A stretch of 64,000 bases of DNA from Maricaulis sp947259345 (GTDB taxonomy: Bacteria > Pseudomonadota > Alphaproteobacteria > Caulobacterales > Maricaulaceae). Positions 16,328 to 27,700 of this stretch are shown one piece after another. A model generated the notes under the pieces. It was given only the letters and a program-made list of their open reading frames with translations, was not told the DNA's origin and ran no database searches. The translations under genes and the position numbers were made by a program. The first letter of the stretch is position 1. Each line of letters opens with the position of its first letter. The stretch is from positions 2,852,001 through 2,916,000 of the forward strand of contig OZ244254.1 in assembly GCA_965217205.1 (NCBI GenBank). The letters run 5' to 3'.

Positions 16328-17208
16328 GACTGGCGGGCGAGATCGTCGCCGCACCAATCAGAGGAAACCGCGCGGTCGTGGAGTCCGCACTCATTACCGG
16401 CTTCGGCCTGGGTTTCGCGGGCAGCGCATTCGCGCACAGCTCCGTACCGGAGGGTCTCTTCGCGCTCGCCGCCTTCGCGTGGGCTGGGTTGCGGTTCGTT
16501 GAAGCTCTGGAATCGACCCCGAAGCGAGACAGCGAGCGCTCGCCAAGCGCGGTCGGTCACTTGGTGGCCTTTGCGGTTGTAGGCGTTGTCTTGACCGCGC
16601 GCGTGGAGGCTCAGGAGATTGAGCAGGCCGAGGCGATCCGAGATGCCGCCAATGCAGCGCGCGACGCACAAATGGAAGAGGCGCAGGCTTTCGCGGATCG
16701 CGTGTTGGATCTCGCACGCCAACACCGCGAAGCCGCCGACGCTGTTGGAGAGACAACAGGCCGACTCCAGGAGGGTATGCCTGCGGTTTCCGAGATGTTC
16801 GATCTTGAGGACTTTGATCCAGCCGAGTTCGGCCTGACACCTCAGGAGGGGCCGGTCTTGTACGTGTTGGTGTCACTAGGCATGCCGGACGATGCGCTGC
16901 GCCGCTTGGCGATGGAGGCCCACGAACTGAACGCCACGATGGTGATCCGCGGCTTCTATGGTGAGACCTTCCTGGACACGCAAAACCGCATCGCCTCGCT
17001 GTTCTCGCAGGATGAGGCCGCTGGCCTGACGATTGACCCGAGACCCTTCAAGGCATTCGGCGTCACGCAGGTCCCCGCGATTGTTTACGCGGAGGGGCCA
17101 ATCGAACCGTGCGGGGAATTGGGATGCGTTCCGGCCGCTCCGCCACACGACATTGTACGCGGCAATATTTCGCTGCGCGCCGCGCTCGAGCTCTTCGGGC
17201 GCGATTGA
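16312..17208 (+). CDS. trbC: TrbC (F-type), thioredoxin-fold pilus assembly protein
   Basis: 298 residues from TTG 16312, chosen because GGAGG sits 8 nt upstream and overlaps the traU end; the longer frame into traU is a shadow. Two hydrophobic stretches (about 23-60 and 82-102) precede a coiled-coil-prone region (EIEQAEAIRDAANAARD...) and the F-type TrbC domain (about 180-298) with LYVLVSLGMPDDALRRLA, VIRGFYG and FGVTQVPAIVY. This is longer than F TrbC (212) because of the extra N-terminal membrane part, which may be a fused small gene. Confidence 0.82.
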   Translation: MLRFVRLAGEIVAAPIRGNRAVVESALITGFGLGFAGSAFAHSSVPEGLFALAAFAWAGLRFVEALESTPKRDSERSPSAVGHLVAFAVVGVVLTARVEAQEIEQAEAIRDAANAARDAQMEEAQAFADRVLDLARQHREAADAVGETTGRLQEGMPAVSEMFDLEDFDPAEFGLTPQEGPVLYVLVSLGMPDDALRRLAMEAHELNATMVIRGFYGETFLDTQNRIASLFSQDEAAGLTIDPRPFKAFGVTQVPAIVYAEGPIEPCGELGCVPAAPPHDIVRGNISLRAALELFGRD

Positions 17209-17232
17209 TCAGTCACAAGAAGGAGATTGACC

Positions 17233-17505
17233 ATGATCACGACATTGATCCTCGTAGCCGCCAGCACACTGCTGGTCCAGGAGCCGGCATCGAACCATCA
17301 CGCGTGCGCGGGGCAGTCCGAAGGTCACACGTGCCCGCACGAGGAGGCCCGTTGCGAGCATTGCAGCGCCCATCACTCGGAAAATCATGGGTGTGCGCAA
17401 GAGGAACAAGCCGAGCAGGCCGCGGAGGCGGGTTGCACGCATTGTGATAATGCTGAGCAAAATACTGCGCGAAACTGCCAGCACGCCACAGAAGACCACG
17501 AGTAA
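17233..17505 (+). CDS. Small exported Cys/His-rich protein
   Basis: 90 residues. AAGGAG lies 8 nt before ATG 17233. After an N-terminal hydrophobic leader of about 17 residues, the rest is acidic and packed with cysteine and histidine: repeated C-x-H and H-x2-C-x-H-like patterns such as CEHCSAHH and CTHCDN. This composition suggests metal binding (Zn, Cu or Ni) or a redox buffer in the periplasm. It sits between trbC and traN. I know no family for it, and the metal-binding role is inference from composition. Confidence 0.7.
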   Translation: MITTLILVAASTLLVQEPASNHHACAGQSEGHTCPHEEARCEHCSAHHSENHGCAQEEQAEQAAEAGCTHCDNAEQNTARNCQHATEDHE

Positions 17506-17516
17506 GGGCGCCTGGC

Positions 17517-17897
17517 GTGCGGTGTGTGATTACCCCGGAGCTCGGCGAGCGCATTGCAGACATGTGCGAGAGCGGGATGTCGATCGCGTCTGCAGCCCGC
17601 AAGCTCGGGCTCAATGAGAAGACCGTGTACGGATATTGCACGCGATACGCGATCGACCCGCCTCCGCAATACCGGTATCCGAGTGCGCCAGACGGTAGCG
17701 CTGCCAGCGGTGGGTCGGATCGCCGTCAAAAGCGGTTCACCGCCAGCGAGGACCGTGCCTTGTTAGAGATGCGCGAGGCAGGGTTCAGCTTTGGCCTCAT
17801 GGCCAAGAAACTTGGGCGCGTGAAAAGCTCGGTCGTTACCCGGTTTGCGACCTTAGCGCGCCAGGAGGCGCGACGAGAAGCCGTCAGTGCGGAGTGA
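17517..17897 (+). CDS. Protein with two helix-turn-helix-like segments
   Basis: 126 residues. The N-terminal 40 residues (GMSIASAARKLGLNEKTVYGYC) look like a resolvase/transposase-type HTH. The C-terminal 45 residues (FTASEDRALLEMREAGFSFGLMAKKLGR...SSVVTRF) resemble a second, Myb- or GcrA-like DNA-binding helix set. A serine/glycine linker joins them. GTG at 17517 is used; another GTG at 17526 is possible, and the ribosome-binding site is weak. Placed 11 nt after the Cys/His-rich gene, it may regulate transfer or bind oriT; neither is shown by the sequence. Confidence 0.65.
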   Translation: MRCVITPELGERIADMCESGMSIASAARKLGLNEKTVYGYCTRYAIDPPPQYRYPSAPDGSAASGGSDRRQKRFTASEDRALLEMREAGFSFGLMAKKLGRVKSSVVTRFATLARQEARREAVSAE

Positions 17898-17959
17898 CAG
17901 TGCGTGATTGTGCGGGCACAAAGCCGCTTACGGACTAATTGAATCGCTAAGGGAGACGG

Positions 17960-18592
17960 ATGGTGACCAAGAGCCGTGTTGCATCGATTGTTTTATGTGC
18001 GGCTGCGGCTTTATCGGCCTGTGGTGATCCCTCTTCAAATGGCGCGCAAAATCCGGCGTTGAACCATTCGGTTGCATCGCAATCAGAGGTGATTGCGGAC
18101 ACTGAGGCTGCGGACTTGGAGCAGGCGGCGTTGCGTCACTTCATTGGAATCTGCGTTCTGCAAGTCTCCCAGCCGCACCGAATCGAAGCTATGGCGTCGG
18201 TATTGGAGTGGAGCGAACTACCCGCAGAGGTCGCTGCTGTCATGGCGCCCCAGGAAGAAGGGGTGCCGTGGTCAGGCTGGGCTTTCCGAGATCCAAACCT
18301 CTCGGCCGTTATGGTAGGCATCGCCGATAGTTCCGGCTTCCGCGCGGGGTCCTTGTCGGGCGGAAAGACGTGCACAATGTCGGTAGCCATTGGCGATGTG
18401 GATGAATTTCTTCACCAACTGGTGGACGCCTTGGAGCTAGATGCGGCAGATGGTCAGCATCAGATCGAGGGCCAACGGGTTACCTCCTGGAGGAGACACA
18501 ACCCTCCGCAGATCGTCACAGTTGTGGATGCGAAAGCATTGGGTGTTCCGGGTTACACCGCGACAATCTTGGCCCAGGACAGCGATGGGTAA
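17960..18592 (+). CDS. Unknown lipoprotein upstream of traN
   Basis: 210 residues from ATG 17960 with GGGAG 5 nt upstream. The signal peptide ends in LSAC, so the cysteine at 21 is probably acylated. The mature part has two cysteines (GICVLQVSQ, KTCTMSV) and no known catalytic motif. As the last gene before a hairpin and traN it could be a surface-exclusion-like lipoprotein (the TraT role), but that is only a positional guess. Confidence 0.7.
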   Translation: MVTKSRVASIVLCAAAALSACGDPSSNGAQNPALNHSVASQSEVIADTEAADLEQAALRHFIGICVLQVSQPHRIEAMASVLEWSELPAEVAAVMAPQEEGVPWSGWAFRDPNLSAVMVGIADSSGFRAGSLSGGKTCTMSVAIGDVDEFLHQLVDALELDAADGQHQIEGQRVTSWRRHNPPQIVTVVDAKALGVPGYTATILAQDSDG

Positions 18593-18649
18593 GCCTCTCG
18601 GTCAGCTTCGACTCTTGCCAACTCGGACTATCTGAAGCAGTATTGATCT

Positions 18650-18681
18650 CGGCCCGTCGGGGATTGCTGGGCCGCCTTTAT
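18650..18681 (+). terminator. Hairpin before traN
   Basis: CGGCCC-N13-GGGCCG followed by CCTTTATT resembles a weak intrinsic terminator 58 nt after the lipoprotein stop. traN may therefore have its own promoter or be expressed by read-through. Confidence 0.45.
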
Positions 18682-18741
18682 TCAGCGCGCCAGGGTGCTA
18701 CAGGCCTGGTGTGCGCCTATTGAATCTAGGCGGACAGACCG

Positions 18742-21700
18742 TTGGCGGCCATTTGCAAGCAAATTTCAGGCGTACTATGCGCGCTCGTCGTGAGCGCTGG
18801 CGCATGGGCGCAGACGAATTCTGAACCGAGTGATCCGGCGTCGAACCCGACGACGCAAGGCAGCGGTTCCACAAATTCGTCAGGGTCTCAGGTCGGCCCC
18901 AATGTCACGCCGGTGTCCGTCGACTTTCTCGACCCGCGCCGATCAGGCGCGACGGACGATGCGACAGCCGCTGTGGGCGGTGTCACCATCGATTTCGACA
19001 ATTTGGGCATCGATCCATCCACGCTGGGCGGGCAGAACGGTCTGCCTGCAGATCTGACGCAGTATGAGCTGGATCCGGACGCGCTTAGTGATGCTCTGGG
19101 CAATAGCGATCTGAGTGACCTCGTCAGCGGTGCCTTCGACAACGATGTTGGAGGCGGCGCCTTCGACGATTGGGTCAACTCCGTGATGGGGGGCAATACA
19201 GATCCGTTCGAAACAACGGGCCTGTCTCCATCTACTCCGCCAAGCTCATGCGTTGAGACGCCCACGTCTCGCGAGCGGGTTAATCGCACGCGGTATTCGT
19301 GTAGCGTCGATGACGGGACCGCAGTGGGCCAACCAACCTGCGAGCGAGTGCTCGTTCATCCGACGGACGACGATTACATCTACGAATGCGGAGAAACCCG
19401 CCCATCGCCTAGCGATGAATGGGCGGGCCAATGCGCCCAGTTCGAGGATGAGCCAGGCTGCGAGCAGACCGATGAGGTGTGCAATCAAGAAGTTTCCGCG
19501 GTGCCGGCGGATTACTCCTGCGAGAGCGGGCAGTCGGTCGATTATACGACCGAGCAGTGCCAAGAGCAGCGGGAATACGTTCTCGATCCCGATTATGACT
19601 ATCAATGCACACGCGAGTGGGTCGGTGGCCAATGGGTCTATTCACCGGAATGCGCGGCGATTGAAGACTCTGGCTTGTGTGAAGGCACCGGGTCAGTCTG
19701 CCAGACGCCAGCAGAGCCGGTGGAAACAGACTATGCGTGCCAGACGACCTGGGGCGCCGCTGCGAGCGAGGAATCCTGCGTTGGAACGCTTGAGATCGAG
19801 CTGGACGCCGACTACACCTACAACTGCTCACAGGTCTGGGATGAACAATCCTCAAGCTGGGTAGATCAAGATCCTGCGCTGTGCGCGGATTTGCGCACTC
19901 AATGCGTTCGCATTGAAGACTGGTCCTGTGACCAGCCGGGTTCGCCGAATTTGCAAGACCGCTTTTGTGATGTCGGTCATGTCCTCGTGGATCAGCCTGA
20001 CCCGTGCGACCAGGACCGCCTTCACGAGGTGGATCTGGACTTTCGCTACGAGGCCATCGAGGTATTCGACACTGCTGATCGTGAATGGGGCCAGCTTGTT
20101 CAACAGATCGCCCTCGTGGATTCAGGGCTGTGCAGCCAGACCGGATCGGAATGTCTGGAAAGCCGTGAGTTTCCCCGCGTCACGCAGTCTTGCCGGATCG
20201 GCTTTGCCCTTGGCTCGGAAGATCGAACCTGTCTCCTGCCGCTCGAGCATGCCATGGATGTTGATTATGTCTATGGCTGTGAGCGTCGATGGAACCCGGC
20301 CACCGAGACATTCGAAACATCGCCGGAATGCACGGTGCTGGCCGGCACGGCGAGCTGTGACTGGCAATCGGAAACCTGCACCACGGCGGCACCGCCCGTC
20401 TTCGAAGATTATTCCTGCCGCGTCGGTGACATTCGCGTCCAGCGCGATGAGAGCCTCGACCGAGCGCTCCGCGTCGTGGTGGATCCAGATTACGTTTATC
20501 GTTGCTATCGAGATTGGAACGACGGCTCGAGCAGCTTCGTTGATGACAATGCCTGTCAGGTGCTTGATGCAAACGCGACCTGCGAGCAGGTTGCGATGTC
20601 CTGCGTCACTGATAGCCCGGGCGTGTTCTCGACGACGAGTTGCGATCGAGGCTACAGGATCAATCAGAGCCAGCAGACCTGTGCCGCGCCGGCCTTGGTC
20701 CAGGTCGACGTGGATTATTCATATGACGCCACGCGCAGCTGGAATGGTACGAGCTTTGAGCCGAGCTTCGAGAACGCTCGACTTCAGCAATACAACTGCG
20801 CGCTGACCTCAAGCCGCTGCACGACGCCATCGCCCGGCGTCTTCACGCGCCATTCCTGTCAGCAGGGCTATCGCGACAATCCTGAGCAGCGTAGTTGCGA
20901 TCGCCCGCGTGTCATCACGGTGGATGCCGATTACGAGTATCGCGCAGCGAATAATTGGACGGGTTCTGCCTGGGCCGCGACGAGCCAGCTGAATACGCTT
21001 CGTAATCGAGCGGATTGCACCGAGACATCCTCGGTCTGCGTCACGCCCTCTCCGGGCGTCTTCACCTATCATGACTGCCGCACAGGCTATCGCGATAATC
21101 CGGAACAGCGCTCGTGTGATCGCCCCCGCGTGATCACCGTGGACGCGGATTATGTCTATGAAGGCCACAGGAACTGGAACGGCTCGGCCTTCGTCAACGA
21201 CAGCGCGCGCAACTCCCTTGGCTCGAACTCGAGCTGTAGCCAGACCGGTTCGGTTTGTTCAACGCCATCACCGGGTGTGTTTACCCGCCACACCTGCCAA
21301 CAGGGCTATCGCGACAATCCTCAGGCGCGCTCATGTGAACGCCCGGCGGTGGTCACGATTGATATTGACCCGGTCTACACGGGCCTGCGCACCTGGAACG
21401 GCTCGCAGTTCGTAAACAATGCGTCTTTGACCACGCTGCAAGGCGCGGCCAATTGTTCGCAGACCTCTGCGACCTGCACCACTCCGTCTCCGGGCGTCTA
21501 TAGCTATCACTCCTGTCAATCAGGATGGCGCTACAACACGGAGACCCGCAGCTGCACGCGACCGCTCAATGTGTCGATCGATGCGGATTACGAGTATCTG
21601 GGGTATCGAAATTGGAATGGATCGACCCACGCGCCGGACAGCGCACGGACGACCCTGGGCAATCGGTCGGACTGTTCGCAAATTTCCTCGCGTTGTTCTG

Positions 21701-24700
21701 CCGCCTCGCCCGGCGTGTATTCGACTTATACCTGTCAGCAAGGCACGCAGCTAGGCACGACGAACCGCACCTGTAGTGAGGTTCTCAACGTCAGCGTCCA
21801 GCGCTGGTATCGCCATACGCACCTTTATAGGACCTCCGCCTTTGAGCCTGGCATTGAGGACACCGGCGAGGCGATCTACACGCCTGCCCTGGGTTGCGCC
21901 GCGATGGGCGCACCCATCTGTCAAAGCATGGGAGGTGGCGGCCGGCTCGGAGGTGTGGGCGGTAGTCGATACTCCTGCACGCAGAATTACCGGTGCTCTA
22001 CGCAAAGCATCAACGGGATCAACGGAACATCTCTGCCGTCGACGTATTCGGATAGCTGGGACACGTCCTCGTGCAATCAGCATAGTAGCTGCACGCAGAC
22101 CCAGCGCACCTGCGTCGAGGGCGCAGCCACACGCACGATCAATGGCGAAGCGGTTTACCGAGACTGCTGGCGCTATCAGCGCACCTATTCCTGCGGAACC
22201 TCCACCGCGGTCAATACATGCGCGCCGCCGGCGAATGCTCAGCATGTGCGGGACACCTGCCTTCGTATGGATGGGTCGACCTGCGGTTTGACGCAGCGCG
22301 AGTATCGGGTTCCACAAACGGATCCTTCCGGAGGCTGCCATCAATATGAAGATCGCTTCCGCTGTGGGAACGCGGTGAGCGGTTTGACGGCAGTCGCTAC
22401 ACCGCGAGATCAGACCGGCTCGAGCTGGGACATGACCGAATGCAATGCGGCCCGGGCGGGCACAGCTTCGTGTTCGCTGGCCAGCACCGTGTGTGTCGAG
22501 GGCGCCGGAACCCGCACGATCAACGGACTTGCGGTTTACAAGAGCTGCTGGCGTCAGGAGCTTCGCTATTCCTGCCAAGTCCGTCAGGACATCAACACCT
22601 GTTCGCCGCCGAGCGGGTCGAGTTTGCAGACGGAAACCTGCGCTTGGTCAGATAGCGGGGGAACCTGCCGGCTGTTTAATCGAACCTACCGCCGTCAGGA
22701 GACCGACCCTTCCGGCGGGTGCCATGAATACACCCACACCTTCCGCTGCGAGAATAATGTTGGCGGGCTGACCGAGATCGACGACATCCGCACAATCGAG
22801 AGCCAGACATGGGACACGAGCTCGTGCACGGCGGCGATCGCGGGCACAGTGAGCTGCAGCCAATCGGGCCCAACCTGCATCGAGGGAGCAGGAACGCGCG
22901 TCATCAACGGCGTATCGGTTTATCGAAGCTGCTGGCGGCAGCGCATCAACTACAACTGCAGCGTCCGCGAGAACATCAATACCTGCTCACCGCCGAGCGG
23001 ATCGACAATGACAGCCCAAACCTGCGCCTGGACGGACAGCGCGGGCACTTGTCGGCTTTATGACCGCACCTATGAGCGTGAAGAAAATGATCCGTCCGGT
23101 GGATGCCACCAGTGGACAGACAGCTTCCGCTGCGAAGGCCAAGTCGCGGGGCTAAGCGCCACGCAAACCATTCGCGAGGTCACGGGCGATAGCTTTAATG
23201 GAAGCTCGTGCGGCCCAGCGCGTGCAGGAACCCAATCGTGTACCCTTCGCTCGGATACCTGCGTTCAAGGCGCGGGGACCCGCACGATCAACGGGCTGGC
23301 GGTTTATCGGGACTGCTGGGAGCGTCGCAATGTTTACGACTGCACGGTCCGAGAGAGCATCAACACCTGCTCGCCGCCGGCGGGTTCCAGCCTGATTGGC
23401 GAAACCTGCGTCTGGTCGGACGGTGGTGGCACGTGCCGTCTTTTTGATCGCCAATACCGTCGCGAGGAGACCGATCCATCTGGTGGCTGCCACAGCTACC
23501 AGCACACGTTTATGTGCGAGAATGCGGTTTCGGGCCTGACGGCATCTCGAACCGTGCGCGAGGTAACCGGCGACAGTTACGATGGAAGCTCGTGCGGCCC
23601 AGCGCGTGCAGGAACCCAATCGTGTACCCTTCGCTCGGATACCTGCGTTCAAGGCGCGGGGACGCGCACGATCAACGGGCTGGCGGTTTATCGGGACTGT
23701 TGGCAGCGCCGCAACGTCTATGACTGCACGGTCCGAGAGACCATCAACACCTGTTCGCCACCGACAGGCTCAACGCTGGAGAATGAAGCGTGCGCCTGGT
23801 CAGATGCGGCAGGCACATGTCGCCTGTTTACGCGGACCTATGTCCGCGAAGAAAACGATCCGTCCGGCGGGTGCCACGTCTTTACGGATCGGTTCCGTTG
23901 CGAGAACACCGTCGGGCTCGTCGGCCAACCGGTCGAGTACCATCGCGACATAATCCAGAACACGTATGACCGCGCGGCGTGCGGCTCGCTTGAAGCGAGC
24001 TCGACGTGCGAGCGGACCGGACGTCGCTGCGTGTCGGGGCCCGAGACGCGCACGATCAATGGCCTCGAGGTCTACCGCGAGTGCTGGGAAGAAGAGGACA
24101 TCTACACGTGCAATGTCCGCCAGGACATCAATACCTGTCCGAGCGATGACCAATACGGGGTCGCAAGCGGGGATGCCAATGAGAACCTCCTGCGCGGAGG
24201 CGACCTATCGCGCGGTGAAGACTTGGTTGCCGGCACACGCATGTACTCGGCGGCAACCGGCGCTCGACAAATGGAAGTGCTCGAGGACGGCACCCAGGCG
24301 CTGGTGATCCGAGATCAAGGCGGCAATCAATGGAGTTCGGGCACGATCGTCACCTCCTATGCGGACCTGAACACCGGCGATAGTGCGGCCGGGTATTTCT
24401 CGGTTTCGCCCGGCGATGAGGTCGCGGTCGGCTTTGAAGGCCGTCAGCTGGGCGACCCTCTGAACCGGGTTTATCTGTATGCCCAATTCCTGGATGCAAA
24501 TAATGCGGTCCTTCTGAATGCAGCCGCCGCCAGCGCCATTAGCTCGGAATGGCGCAGCGTAAGCCGTGTCGCCACTGCGCCGGCGAATACGGCCTATGTG
24601 CGTATCCGCCTGCACACCTTTGCCAGGGTGGGCAGCAATGGAACGCCGAATGGGTTTGACATGGCGATCCGGAACTTGTGGTTCAAACATGCGCCGGGCG

Positions 24701-27700
24701 GGTTTGACGGCGCGCCTTCCTATAGCGCTCCGACACATGGAGATTACGAAGAAACCGACCGGACGTGTGTCTGGTCTGATAGCGCGGGCGTGTGCCGACT
24801 GTTCCGTTTTGAGTATCGTCGGGAGGAGACCGATCCTTCCGGAGGCTGCCATCGTTATGATCGGCGGTTCTTGTGTGAAGACTATGTCGGCGGCATTCCG
24901 CTGCCGATCGACACGGTTCGCACGATCGTTGATGAAACACTCGACCACGCGACCGAAGCCGCCGCTCTCGAGCAGCAATCGTGCGCTGAAACAGGTCGGA
25001 CGTGCATCTCTGGGCCGGCCACGCGAACGATCAACGGTCTTTCCGTTACACGCGATTGTTGGCAGTGGCGCTATAGCTTCACCTGCGAGGACCGCCAAGC
25101 CTATAACGGCTGCAGCCCCGCGCAGGGCTGCTCGCTGGCGTCGGAAACCTGCGTCGATTTCAACGCAGACGGCTCCTGCATGCTCACCGAGCGCACCTAT
25201 TCATGCGAAACCGAGGACGGATCGGGTGGGTGCCATGTCTTCACGAACGAGTATCGGTGCGAGAACCAGGTCGCCAATGTCGGCCCGGTGGTTCGCGAGA
25301 TCCGCACGGCCAGTGAGGGCGCCTTCAATGAACAAGCATGTGCAGGCCTGGAGGCGGAGGTCGGGTGTGTTCAGACATCGGTTCGTTGCTCGGATAGCGC
25401 GCCGACAACGCGTGTCGTTGATGGCGTAGAGATTACGTCTGACTGCTGGGAGCAAGAGCGAACCTATTCCTGCGAGACGCGAACACCGCTCGATGATTGC
25501 GGGTCGATGTCGCAGTGCGACCTGGTCTCCGAGGTTTGTGACGCGACCGCGGCGGACGGCACGTGTGCGACTTATCAGCGGACCTATTCGTGTGAGATTG
25601 ATGACGGATCGGATCGGTGTGCCCGTCGGCGCATCGACTACACCTGCTCGGCACCGGTCGAGAACGGCGGCAATCCGGTTTCGGCTTTCGCAACGAGTCT
25701 GGGAACGGCTCATTGGGATGAGAGCTGCACGAATGGCTATACCGCCAATGCGTGTGAGATCGTCGAGGAGACCTGCCTTGCCGGCCCCGGCAATCTGTCC
25801 GTCAACATGGTGGTCTCCGCCGCCGATCTGAGCGCTGATCCCGAACTCGCGCGCGTTATGGGTCTGCAAGGCGTTTCGGAGGGCTCGGGCCATGCCTCAG
25901 AGATCGAGGGCGCGGGCGGCCTGTGGCGGATTACCAGCTCGATGGTTGAGGCTTATGAAACCTCGATCGACTGCGCCCAGCGGCGGGTTGTTTACGACTG
26001 CGCGGTTCCCGAACCGGTCAATACCTGTGGTGAGTATGACCCGACCTATGCCGATGATGGCGAGGACGCGGGTTCAGCGAACGCTGACCCCCTGGTCATT
26101 ACCACCATCAATGGGACAGGCGGCGATGATGTGATGTCGGGGACCGACGGGGCGGACAATATCATCGCGGCGGGTGGCAACGACGTGATTTACGGCGGTG
26201 GAAATCGCGACCGCGTCGATGCGGGCTCGGGCGATGACTACATCGAGATGGGCGATGGCGACCATTACCCGTTCAAGGACGATGCGGGCACATGGGTGGA
26301 TCGCGGCGTCTATGGTGGTGCCGGCAATGACCAGATCGTCGGTGGACCGGATCGCATCTACATGCGAGGCGGCGATGGAGACGACCTCTTCGTCCTTCAC
26401 CCGTCCAACAGGCAATGGAGCCGGTTCGACGGTGGCAATGAGCGAGACACGCTGTCATTCCAGCGTTTCGAAGCCGGTGTAACGGTCGCGCTGGACGCGC
26501 CCTATTACGACCCCGCGAACACGGGCAATTGGCACACCATCCTGGGCAATCAGCATTTCGTGAATATGGAGAACCTCAAGGGGTCTCAGTATGCGGACAC
26601 ATTGACCGGGGATGATGGCGACAACTTCATCTATGGCCTGGGAGGTGATGACCTTATTGACGGTGGGCTGGGCGTCGATATCGCCGTCTTCGCGGGCAAT
26701 GACAGCGACTACGTGATCTCGATCACGGGTGAGGGTGAAGCCTCGATCTCCGGGGGCGGGCAGGGCACTGACACGCTGACCGGCATTGAGGTGGTTTATT
26801 TCGAGGGCAATGCCCGGGCGATCCCGCTCAATGGTGTCTACTATGGCAACCTCGTGGATCCGCGGATCGAGACTTGCTTATTCGATCAGGGCCAATGGTC
26901 CTGCAACATCATGGAGGACGATGGTGATCCATGTGCGCGGTTCCCGACTTTGTGTCAGCCGATTGTTTACCCGGTCAATCTGCCGGGGGTGCCGGGCCAG
27001 CCGAGCGCACCGCCACCGGCGGGCACGATGGGCGAATGCGTCTTCCAGGACAGCGTTTGTTCGGTCACGGGCAATGATGGCTCATGCCTGCTTGAACGCC
27101 GCCGCTATGTCTGCGAGATCAGCGATGGGTCTGGCGGCTGTTCGGAGCGCTCGGAGCTTTGGCGGTGTGAGACGGAGATGCCGGGTGGCCAGACTGTCGA
27201 GGTGCTCTATGCGCCCGGCGATCAGTCCTGGAACTGGCAAGCGTGTGATCAGCTTGAAGCGACCAGCCGGTGCCGGCCGGTCGGTCAGCCGGTCTGCTCC
27301 GACAATGAGCCTGCATCACGCGATACTGGGAATTCCATTTTCGTGGAAGCGGCCTGCTGGGAGCTGACCCAAGCCTATCAATGCGATCCGATTGAAGAGG
27401 TCTCGACCTGCGACTCGACATTCACGGGCGCCTGCGCGGACGGGGCGACCGGCGAACAATGCGCAACCGACCGTGTTTGCTCGCTGGTCGAAACGGTCTG
27501 CGACCGGGTCGACTTTAACGGCGAATGCCTCGTGGAAAGCTACGCCTACACCTGCACGAGCCTGGCCAACCCGGAAGGGTGTGCGGTGGCGGTTGATGAT
27601 TACCGTTGCGAAACGACGGTGCCGGGTGCCGGCGATCCTACCGATGTGGTCATCACGATCGATGGATCCAGCTGGGTTGGACCCGATTGTGCGGCGGCGA

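Noticed and set aside
20614..24135. Regular repeats considered as a CRISPR array or satellite
   Set aside because: The repeat lengths are multiples of three, lie in one open reading frame and encode conserved cysteine patterns, so they are protein modules.
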